Source of the DNA: an uncultured Caulobacteraceae bacterium
GTDB taxonomy: Bacteria; Pseudomonadota; Alphaproteobacteria; Caulobacterales; Caulobacteraceae
Length of the DNA: 5,511 nt
Direction: 5' to 3'
NCBI GenBank assembly: GCA_946480495.1
Contig: CAMLKO010000086.1
Coordinates: 1-5,511 of the forward strand
Positions 1 to 5,065 of the stretch are shown here, piece by piece (the first letter of the stretch is position 1; each line of letters begins with the position of its first letter). A program made the translations under genes and the position numbers. Under the pieces are notes generated by a model, which ran no database searches, had not been told where the DNA came from, and was given only the letters and a program-made list of their open reading frames with translations.

Positions 1-570
1 GTAGCCGTTCTCGCCGGTCTGCAGGTCGAGCATGAACTGGCCGAGCGCGCGTTCCAGCCGGGCGACCTGGCCCTTCAGCAGCACGAAGCGGGCGCCGGAC
101 ATCCGGGCGGCGGCCTCGAAATCCATGCCGAGCGGCGCGCCGAGGTCGACGTGGTCGCGGGGATTGTTCAGGCGCTTGGGTTCGCCGACGGCGCGTTGCT
201 CGACGTTGGCGGTCTCGTCCTCGCCGGGCGGGACGTCGTCGGCCGGGAGGTTGGGCAGCGCCGCGAGAAGCGCGCGCAGCTCGGTCCCGAGCGCCGCTTC
301 CGCCTCCATGCCGTCGGCCATGATGGCCTTGAGCTGCTCGACCTCGGCCATCAGGACCTGGGCGCGGTCCTCGTCCTTCTTGGCCTTGGCCATGCCGATG
401 AGCTTGGAGGCCTCGTTGCGCCTGGAGGCGGCTTCCTGCACGGCGGTCTGGGCGGCGCGGAGCCTGGCGTCCAGCGCCAGGATCGCCGGCGTCTGCGGGG
501 CCAGCCCCTTCAACGCCCAGCCGCGGTCGTAGGCGTCGGGGTTTTCGCGGATGGCTTTGACGTCGTGCAT
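1..570 (-). CDS. serS: Seryl-tRNA synthetase, N-terminal part (3' end outside window)
   Basis: Cytoplasmic class II aminoacyl-tRNA synthetase that charges tRNA-Ser (and tRNA-Sec where present) with serine using ATP. The 190 visible codons start at ATG 570 and run open to position 1. The N terminus ([14 protein letters not shown]) is typical of SerS. Residues about 26-105 form the long helical arm, rich in Ala, Glu, Lys and Arg, that in this family contacts the tRNA long variable arm. It ends in the usual [19 protein letters not shown] turn (residues 104-122). The start of the catalytic domain follows: H140, LG (143-144), [14 protein letters not shown] (149-162) and [14 protein letters not shown] (172-185). 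Class II motifs 2 and 3 lie beyond the window; family proteins are about 425-450 residues. An AGGGG at 575-579 precedes the start by 4 bases. The gene follows the small membrane protein by 11 bases, so it is probably the distal gene of the tat transcript. Confidence 0.96.
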   Translation of the reverse strand, partial: MHDVKAIRENPDAYDRGWALKGLAPQTPAILALDARLRAAQTAVQEAASRRNEASKLIGMAKAKKDEDRAQVLMAEVEQLKAIMADGMEAEAALGTELRALLAALPNLPADDVPPGEDETANVEQRAVGEPKRLNNPRDHVDLGAPLGMDFEAAARMSGARFVLLKGQVARLERALGQFMLDLQTGENGY

Positions 571-581
571 GGCGCCCCTGT

Positions 582-968
582 CTAAGGCGCGTCGGACGCC
601 TCGCCAACCGCGCTCTTGCGGTAAAACCAGGCCGTGATCAGACCGGCGCCAGCCAGGCTGACGGCGAAGAAGTGGAACTCGCCGTGGACGACCTCCACAA
701 GCGCGGTGAGCGCAAGCGCCCCAATCGCGAGCACGATGCACGAGATGACGACGGGCATCCGGATCAGGCCCAGCGTCGCGGCCATCAGCGCCAGCCCGAA
801 CGCCACGCAGGCGACGCCCATGGCGTACCAGATCAGATATCCCCCGACGAAAGCGGGCGCCCACGGGAAGATGGTCTCGCCGACCATCACATGGACCACG
901 CCGATGAAGGCGATGATCGCCGCCCCGCTCGCGGCCAGCGCCTGATGGCGCGACTGTTCGTTGGTCAT
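582..968 (-). CDS. Small four-helix membrane protein of unknown function
   Basis: I do not recognise this 128-residue protein as a member of a named family. Hydrophobicity gives four probable transmembrane helices at about residues 10-28, 41-66, 72-94 and 98-115, with a short charged N terminus (MTNEQSRHQ) and a polar C-terminal tail from about R117. Histidines H26, H95 and H99 sit within or beside helices 1, 3 and 4. The segment between helices 1 and 2 carries [11 protein letters not shown] (30-40). No signal peptide or catalytic motif is evident. ATG 968 is chosen because it lies 10 bases after the tatC stop and is preceded by a purine-rich GGGGGAAGG at 971-979. An ATG at 1055 would add 29 unlikely residues and overlap tatC. 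The position between tatC and serS, with gaps of 10 and 11 bases, indicates co-transcription. A role with the Tat system is possible but nothing in the sequence shows it. Confidence 0.85.
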   Translation of the reverse strand: MTNEQSRHQALAASGAAIIAFIGVVHVMVGETIFPWAPAFVGGYLIWYAMGVACVAFGLALMAATLGLIRMPVVISCIVLAIGALALTALVEVVHGEFHFFAVSLAGAGLITAWFYRKSAVGEASDAP

Positions 969-978
969 AGCCTTCCCC

Positions 979-1860
979 CTAGGCCAGCGCGGCGTCGGCC
1001 TCCTGACGCCGGCGACGGCGCTCGATAAGCCAAACGCACCAGATCGACACTTCATAAAGGAGGCAGATCGGCACCGCGAGGGTGATCTGGCTGATCGGAT
1101 CGGGCGGGGTCAGGATGGCGGCCACGACGAAGACCGCGACAATGGCGTAGCGGCGGCCGGCTCTCAGCATCCCCGAATTCACCAGCCCGGCCATGCCCGC
1201 CAGCGTCAGCACCACCGGCAGCTGGAAGCAGAGACCGAAGGCGAACAGCAGCGTCGTCACCAGCGTCAGGTAGTCGGAGACCTTCGGCAGCAGCTCGACG
1301 GAGATGTTGCCGGCGTCGACGATCTGCTGGCTCAGCGAGAACCACAGCACGAAGGGCAGCATCACGTAATAGACCAGCGCCGCGCCCATCAGGAACAGCA
1401 CCGGCGAGGCGATCAGGAAGGGCAGGAAGGCCTTGCGCTCGCGCCGGTACAGGCCGGGCGCGACGAAGCGGTAGAGCTGCCAGGCCAGGATCGGGAAGGT
1501 GATCACCAGCGCCCCGAAGCCGGCCAGCTTCAGCTTGGTGAAGAAGAACTCCAGCGGGGCGGTGAAGACCAGCTTCAGCCCCTGCGCCGGCGGGACCTCC
1601 TTGAAGCCGGTGAGCGCGAGCAGCAGGTCGAACGGCCCGTGGTGGCCGCCCTTCTGCGCCGCCAGCAGCCCGGCCCCCACCTCGAACGGGTGCAGCAGGA
1701 AGATGTAGATGTGCCGCGAGAAGGCGAAGCAGACGATGAAGCCCACGAACAGCGCCGCCACGCACACGATCAGCCGCTTGCGAAGCTCGATCAGGTGGTC
1801 GAGCAGCGGGGCGCGGGAGCCTTCGATATCGGCCTCGTCCGGATCGTAGGGATCGCTCAA
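979..1860 (-). CDS. tatC: Twin-arginine translocase subunit TatC
   Basis: Polytopic inner-membrane core of the Tat translocon. With TatB it recognises twin-arginine signal peptides and recruits TatA to export folded proteins. At 293 residues it has the expected six membrane segments. Family hallmarks are HLIELRKRL (22-30) with E25, matching the signal-peptide-binding E15 of E. coli, and RFVAPGLYRRERKAF (131-145) with E141, matching E103. TPPDPISQ (251-258) is also present, with D254 in the place of the conserved Asp before the last helices. The first periplasmic loop (about residues 57-95) is longer than in E. coli TatC (258 residues) and accounts for much of the extra length. The C terminus is a basic tail (RRRRR, 281-285). 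The start is TTG at 1860, overlapping the tatB stop as TTGA; there is no ATG or GTG before helix 1, and a GGAGG lies 7 bases upstream. Confidence 0.97.
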   Translation of the reverse strand: MSDPYDPDEADIEGSRAPLLDHLIELRKRLIVCVAALFVGFIVCFAFSRHIYIFLLHPFEVGAGLLAAQKGGHHGPFDLLLALTGFKEVPPAQGLKLVFTAPLEFFFTKLKLAGFGALVITFPILAWQLYRFVAPGLYRRERKAFLPFLIASPVLFLMGAALVYYVMLPFVLWFSLSQQIVDAGNISVELLPKVSDYLTLVTTLLFAFGLCFQLPVVLTLAGMAGLVNSGMLRAGRRYAIVAVFVVAAILTPPDPISQITLAVPICLLYEVSIWCVWLIERRRRRQEADAALA

Positions 1861-2285
1861 GCCTTCGCCTCCGGCTTCCTGCGGGCGCGGGGCTTCTTGG
1901 CGGCGGCGGCGGAGGGGGTCTTCTTCTTCGCGGGCGCCTTGCGCTTGGGTTTCGGCTCGGGCGCGGCTTCGATCAGGGGCGCGGACTGGCCGGTCAGCTC
2001 GGCGTGGATGTCGGCGAAGACCTGGTCGGCTTCGACATCCGCCAGCGCCGCCGGATCGTAGTAGCGGCCCGCGCGCATGGCCTCGACCTCGCGGCGCAGC
2101 TCGTCCAGCTCGGACTGGCGGGCCATCTCGTCGAAACTGGCGCGGAAATCGTTGGCCATGGCCCGCAGGCGCGCCAGGAACTGCCCGAGCTTTCGCAGCA
2201 TCACGGGCAGGTCCTTGGGTCCCACGACGATAAGCGCGATCGCGGCGATGACCAGCAGTTCGGTTGCGCCGACTTCAGGCAGCAT
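1857..2285 (-). CDS. tatB: Twin-arginine translocase subunit TatB
   Basis: Single-span inner-membrane protein that forms the TatBC receptor for twin-arginine signal peptides. It has 142 residues. The N-terminal helix is at about 5-21 with the conserved Glu (E9) in ATELL, followed by the GPKDLP hinge (22-27) and the amphipathic helix RKLGQFLARLRAMANDFRA (31-49). FDEMARQSELDELRREVEAMR (51-71) is a charged helix typical of alphaproteobacterial TatB and distinguishes it from TatA. The C-terminal third, from about residue 109, is low-complexity Lys/Ala/Pro/Arg and is probably disordered in the cytoplasm. ATG 2285 lies 21 bases after the tatA stop. The spacer has no good Shine-Dalgarno sequence, so initiation may depend on ribosomes finishing tatA. 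The 3' end contains the tatC ribosome binding site. Confidence 0.97.
   Translation of the reverse strand: MLPEVGATELLVIAAIALIVVGPKDLPVMLRKLGQFLARLRAMANDFRASFDEMARQSELDELRREVEAMRAGRYYDPAALADVEADQVFADIHAELTGQSAPLIEAAPEPKPKRKAPAKKKTPSAAAAKKPRARRKPEAKA
1868..1872 (-). promoter_or_regulatory. tatC: Ribosome binding site supporting the TTG start of tatC
   Basis: GGAGG inside the last codons of tatB, 7 bases upstream of the TTG at 1860. The good match and ideal spacing decide the tatC start at this non-ATG codon; no ATG or GTG occurs downstream until within the first membrane helix. Confidence 0.8.
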
Positions 2286-2306
2286 GCGGCAGGCCCGGCT
2301 CGGCGG

Positions 2307-2522
2307 CTATTGTTGGCGGAGGTCTTCCTTCTCCGCGTCGGTGCGCGGCAGGCGCGAGCCCGATTTCTCGGCCTCGTTCGGGTCGTCCTTCAGACCCTCG
2401 CGGAAGGCCCGGATGCCCTTGGCCGCATCGCCCATGATCCCCGACAGCTTGCCCTTGCCGCCGAACAGCACGAGCACCACCACGAGGACGATCAACCAAT
2501 GGATAGGCCCAAAAGTGCCCAT
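2307..2522 (-). CDS. tatA: Twin-arginine translocase subunit TatA
   Basis: Small membrane protein that oligomerises at TatBC to make the passage for folded substrates. It has 71 residues. The N-terminal helix covers about 6-20 and has a polar residue (H8) where E. coli TatA has Q8. The FGGKGK hinge (20-25) follows, then the amphipathic helix [20 protein letters not shown] (28-47), with F40 in the place of the conserved Phe (F39 in E. coli). The acidic/basic tail is short. The order with tatB and tatC and the lack of the longer TatB charged helix identify it as TatA rather than TatB. ATG 2522 has an AAGGAG 8 bases upstream, the clearest ribosome binding site in this half of the window, consistent with tatA being the first gene of the tat block. 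Confidence 0.97.
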   Translation of the reverse strand: MGTFGPIHWLIVLVVVLVLFGGKGKLSGIMGDAAKGIRAFREGLKDDPNEAEKSGSRLPRTDAEKEDLRQQ

Positions 2523-2530
2523 AAGGATAA

Positions 2531-2536
2531 CTCCTT
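2531..2536 (-). promoter_or_regulatory. tatA: Ribosome binding site of tatA
   Basis: AAGGAG with 8 bases to the ATG at 2522. It fixes the tatA start and marks independent loading of ribosomes on the tat block. Confidence 0.85.
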
Positions 2537-2586
2537 GAAGTCCATGCGGACGCCTTGGCCCACAATATAGGCCGATGCAAGGCTCA

Positions 2587-2601
2587 CGGCCATGACGGCC
2601 G
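2587..2601 (-). other. Short GC hairpin just after scpB stop
   Basis: CGGCC, five unpaired bases and GGCCG form a perfect 5-base stem that begins 6 bases after the scpB stop codon. No T-run follows on the minus strand, so it is not a classical intrinsic terminator. It could weakly protect or attenuate the upstream mRNA. A 5-base GC stem is also easily met by chance in this GC-rich DNA. Confidence 0.3.
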
Positions 2602-2607
2602 GAACCG

Positions 2608-3249
2608 CTACTCCTCCTCGCCCACGAAATCGGCGACGAACTCGGGGGTCTCCTCGAGGTCCAGCGGGTCCTCGTCGGCGGTGGGCTGCGAGGGGTCCGG
2701 GACGTTGAAGCCCGCCGGCAGGTCCATGCTGAGCAGGCCCGCCGCCTTCATCTCCGCCATGCCGGGCAGGTCGGCCAGCGAGGCCAGGCCGTAGTGCTCT
2801 AGAAAGAGGTCGGTGGTGCCGAAGGTGACCGGCCGTCCCGGTGTGCGGCGCCGGCCGCGCATGCGCACCAGGCCCAGCTCCAGCAGCACGTCGAGCGTGC
2901 CGCGGCTGGCCTGAACGCCGCGCACCGCCTCGATCTCGGCGCGGGTGACGGGCTGGTGGTAGGCGATGATGGCCAGCGTCTCCTGCGCGGCGCGGGAGAG
3001 GCGCCTGGGCTCCTCCCGCTCCTCGGTCATCAGCCAGGCGAGGTCCTCGGCCGTCTGGAAGCGCCAGCGGCCGGCCACGCAGACGAGCTGGACGCCGCGG
3101 CTTTCGTAGCGCGTCTGCAGCTCGGCCAGCGCACCCTCGACGTCGGCGTCGTCGGGCAGGCGGCGCTCCAGGTCGCCGATGCTCAGCGGCCCGCCCGCCG
3201 CGAACAGCAGCGCCTCGACCTGCCGCACGGTTTGCGCCAGCTCGATCAC
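2608..3249 (-). CDS. scpB: Segregation and condensation protein ScpB
   Basis: Cytoplasmic winged-helix protein that dimerises and binds the central part of the kleisin ScpA, completing the SMC-ScpAB complex that organises and segregates the chromosome. It has 213 residues. The N-terminal domain has [21 protein letters not shown] (11-31). The second winged helix holds the family signature [20 protein letters not shown] (84-103) and AEIEAVRGV, then [20 protein letters not shown] (138-157) and the short LADLP. Residues from about 184 to the end are acidic and probably disordered. The start is GTG at 3249, overlapping the scpA stop as GTGA, with a strong AAGGAGG 4 bases upstream. The overlap fits the need for matched amounts of ScpA and ScpB. 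It is the last gene of the upstream block. Confidence 0.97.
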   Translation of the reverse strand: MIELAQTVRQVEALLFAAGGPLSIGDLERRLPDDADVEGALAELQTRYESRGVQLVCVAGRWRFQTAEDLAWLMTEEREEPRRLSRAAQETLAIIAYHQPVTRAEIEAVRGVQASRGTLDVLLELGLVRMRGRRRTPGRPVTFGTTDLFLEHYGLASLADLPGMAEMKAAGLLSMDLPAGFNVPDPSQPTADEDPLDLEETPEFVADFVGEEE

Positions 3250-4046
3250 GCGGCCTCCTTGCGGCGGCGGACGAACAGGTCGGCGAAGGCTTCCAGTTGG
3301 CGGGCCTCCATCAGGCCTTCCTTCACCAGCTCCAGGCTCGCCGAGAGGGTGGAGGCCAGGTAGGAGGCCCGGCTCGGTCCCCCCGCATGGGGCATCGGGG
3401 CCACGCCCTGCAGCGCGGTCCAGGCGGCGAGCTCCGGCAGCATGACCTTCAGCCGCTCGCGGGCGTCGTCGAGCGGATAGGCGGTCGGCGCGGCGGGCCG
3501 GTAGTGGCGGTCCTGCTCCTTCTTCCGCTGGCCGATGTAGGCGGTCATCAGCGCGTAGAGGTCGCCTTCCAGATGGGTGTGGGAGACGATCTTGATCGCT
3601 TCCGGGTCGCCGCGGGTGAAGACGTCGCGCTTCAGCTGGGGCAAGTTCTTCAGCGCCTCGACCGACTGGCGCATGGCGTCGAGCTTGGCGATGCGGAAGG
3701 CGAGCTGGGCGGCGACCTCCTCGGCCAGCGGTTCGTCGCCCTTGGGCCGTTCGGGCCTGGGCAGCAGCAGGCGCGACTTCAGGTAGGCGAGCCAGGCGGC
3801 CATGACGAGATAGTCGGCGGCCAGCGAGAACCGCAGGCGGCGCGCCTCGCGCACGAAGGCGAGGTACTGGTCGGCGAGCCTGGTCACCGACAGCTGCAGC
3901 AGGTCGACCTTCTGCGTGCGGGCCAGCGCCAGCAGGACGTGCAGCGGGCCTTCGTAGCCGTCGATGTCGACGATCAGCGCCTCGCCGTCCTGGGCGGCGT
4001 GGTCGGCGGCCTCGAAATCGAGGACGGGCTGGAAAGGCGCGTTCAT
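3246..4046 (-). CDS. scpA: Segregation and condensation protein ScpA (kleisin)
   Basis: Kleisin subunit that bridges the two heads of the SMC dimer and carries ScpB. It acts on the nucleoid during chromosome compaction and segregation. It has 266 residues. After a variable 20-residue leader comes the family signature DIDGYEGPLHVLLALARTQK (27-46) and VDLLQLSVTRLADQYL (47-62). FSLAADYLVMAAWLAYLKSR (73-92) and LLLP follow; this is the helical N-terminal domain that binds the SMC neck. The middle, about 95-190, is charged and should include the ScpB-binding region. The C-terminal winged helix is seen at about 225-262 (STLSASLELVKEGLMEARQL, then EAFADLFVRR), the part that contacts the other SMC head. 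ATG 4046 overlaps the nagZ stop as ATGA and has GGGAGG 8 bases upstream. No defect is visible. Confidence 0.97.
   Translation of the reverse strand: MNAPFQPVLDFEAADHAAQDGEALIVDIDGYEGPLHVLLALARTQKVDLLQLSVTRLADQYLAFVREARRLRFSLAADYLVMAAWLAYLKSRLLLPRPERPKGDEPLAEEVAAQLAFRIAKLDAMRQSVEALKNLPQLKRDVFTRGDPEAIKIVSHTHLEGDLYALMTAYIGQRKKEQDRHYRPAAPTAYPLDDARERLKVMLPELAAWTALQGVAPMPHAGGPSRASYLASTLSASLELVKEGLMEARQLEAFADLFVRRRKEAA
3254..3260 (-). promoter_or_regulatory. scpB: Ribosome binding site supporting the GTG start of scpB
   Basis: AAGGAGG within the scpA 3' end, 4 bases before the GTG at 3249. It is the strongest Shine-Dalgarno match in the window and supports the GTGA overlap start, with slightly short spacing. 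Confidence 0.8.
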
Positions 4047-5065
4047 GCGGCGAACCTCCCCTCGAAGGCGGCGTCGAGGCGGGCGCGTCCCTCCTCGGCG
4101 TCGAAGGGTTCCGGGATTCGGGCGAGTCGCGCCAGAGCCGCGTCGGCCCGGCGGCGCGCTTTGCCGACCAGCGCGCCGGTCGCCTCGGCGACGGGCTTCA
4201 TCTCGGCCATGTCGCCGTTGCAGTGCAGGACGACATCGCAGCCGGCCTTCAGCGCGTTGCGCGCCCGCTCGCGGAAGTCGCCGGACAGCGCCTTCATCGA
4301 CAGGTCGTCGGTCATCAGGAGGCCGTCGAAGCCGATGGCCTCGCGGATCACCTTGCGGATGACCCGGCGCGAGTGGGTCGCCGGACGCCTGCGGTCGACG
4401 GCGTCGTAGATCACGTGCGCCGTCATCCCCATCGGCATGTCCGACAGCACCCGGAAGGGCGCGAAGTCGCGGGCGTCGAGGTCTTCGTAGAGGGCGTCGA
4501 CGATGGGCAGGTACTCGTGGCTGTCGGCCTTCGCCCGCCCGTGGCCCGGCATGTGCTTGATGACCGGCAGCACGCCGCCCGCGATCAGCCCTTCGGCGGC
4601 GGCGCGGCCGAGCGTGGCGACCTCCTCCGGCGTCTGGCCGTAGGCGCGGTCGCCGATGATGTTGTGGGCGCCGGGCTCGGGCACGTCGAGCACCGGCACG
4701 CAGTCGACGTTTATCCCGAGCTGGCGCAGGTCGTGGGCGATCAGGCGGGCGCCGAGGCGGGTGATCTCGCGGCCGACCAGCGGATCGTTGGCGGAGATCT
4801 GCCCGTAGGCGCGCCCGGGCGGATACTTGCGCCAGTGCGGCGGCTGCAGGCGGGCGACGCGGCCGCCCTCCTGGTCGATGAGGATCGGCGTGTCGGGACG
4901 GTCGGTGATGGCGCGCATCGAGTCGGTAAGCGCCCTCACCTGCTCCGGGGTTTCGACATTGCGCTTGAAGAGGATGAACCCCCAGGGGCGCACGTCGCGG
5001 AAGAAGGCCCGCTCTTCCGCGGTCAGCTCAGGGCCCGAGCAGCCGAGGATGCAGGCGGAGATCAT
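4043..5065 (-). CDS. nagZ: Beta-N-acetylhexosaminidase NagZ, glycoside hydrolase family 3
   Basis: Cytoplasmic enzyme of peptidoglycan recycling. It removes N-acetylglucosamine from GlcNAc-anhydroMurNAc-peptides, and in many bacteria its products feed the AmpR signal that induces beta-lactamase. Counting from the ATG at 5065 it has 340 residues; numbers below count from the alternative GTG at 5068 and so are one higher. Signatures are IDQEGGRVARLQ (64-75), PVLDV (125-129) and the NagZ motif KHMPGHG (171-177). D182-S-H184 matches the His/Asp catalytic dyad, and LLMTDDLSM (250-258) carries the likely nucleophile D254. Length equals E. coli NagZ (341), and the active site looks intact. No signal peptide is apparent, consistent with a cytoplasmic location. 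The junction with the upstream gene reads GTGATG: GTG at 5068 gives a 4-base overlap and ATG at 5065 a 1-base overlap. Neither has a good Shine-Dalgarno sequence, so coupling is likely. ATG is preferred by codon strength only. Confidence 0.96.
   Translation of the reverse strand: MISACILGCSGPELTAEERAFFRDVRPWGFILFKRNVETPEQVRALTDSMRAITDRPDTPILIDQEGGRVARLQPPHWRKYPPGRAYGQISANDPLVGREITRLGARLIAHDLRQLGINVDCVPVLDVPEPGAHNIIGDRAYGQTPEEVATLGRAAAEGLIAGGVLPVIKHMPGHGRAKADSHEYLPIVDALYEDLDARDFAPFRVLSDMPMGMTAHVIYDAVDRRRPATHSRRVIRKVIREAIGFDGLLMTDDLSMKALSGDFRERARNALKAGCDVVLHCNGDMAEMKPVAEATGALVGKARRRADAALARLARIPEPFDAEEGRARLDAAFEGRFAA
4055..4060 (-). promoter_or_regulatory. scpA: Ribosome binding site of scpA
   Basis: GGGAGG within the nagZ 3' end, 8 bases before the ATG at 4046. 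It supports the start that overlaps the nagZ stop. Confidence 0.8.

Larger units (their letters stand above)
2523..2607 (-). promoter_or_regulatory. tatA: scpB-tatA intergenic leader with candidate promoter
   Basis: This 85-base gap is the only place in the window with room for a promoter on the coding strand. Read on the minus strand, CCTATATT (TATATT at 2569-2564) resembles a -10 element and the CTANA core of the Caulobacter housekeeping consensus. No convincing -35 TTGACG lies at the right distance, so the promoter is tentative. Transcription starting near 2557 would give a leader of about 35 bases ending in the strong AAGGAG of tatA. The tat genes could equally be read through from scpB. 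Confidence 0.3.

Noticed and set aside
32..585. Plus-strand open frames opposite serS
   Set aside because: The minus strand encodes unmistakable SerS sequence here; the plus frames are low-complexity Ser/Ala/Arg or Gly/Val/Arg translations.
969..1055. Upstream ATG at 1055 for the small membrane protein
   Set aside because: It would add 29 polar residues with no homology feel and overlap tatC by 77 bases, whereas ATG 968 has a purine-rich site and sits just after the tatC stop.
961..2061. Long plus-strand open frame (366 codons) opposite tatC and tatB
   Set aside because: It is the antisense of well-supported tat genes. The protein is rich in Gln, Arg, His and Glu without any domain, the usual product of reading high-GC genes backwards.
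2275..2580. Minus-strand open frame overlapping tatA in another frame
   Set aside because: It overlaps the whole of tatA, which has the full TatA signature and a strong ribosome binding site; the alternative product is Arg/Gly-rich without motifs.
2587..2601. Hairpin after scpB as an intrinsic terminator
   Set aside because: The stem is only 5 bases and is not followed by a run of T on the transcribed strand, so termination is unlikely.
3297..4409. Long plus-strand open frame (370 codons) opposite scpA and nagZ
   Set aside because: Antisense shadow of two genes with clear family signatures. Composition is typical of GC-rich antisense frames and no motif is recognisable.
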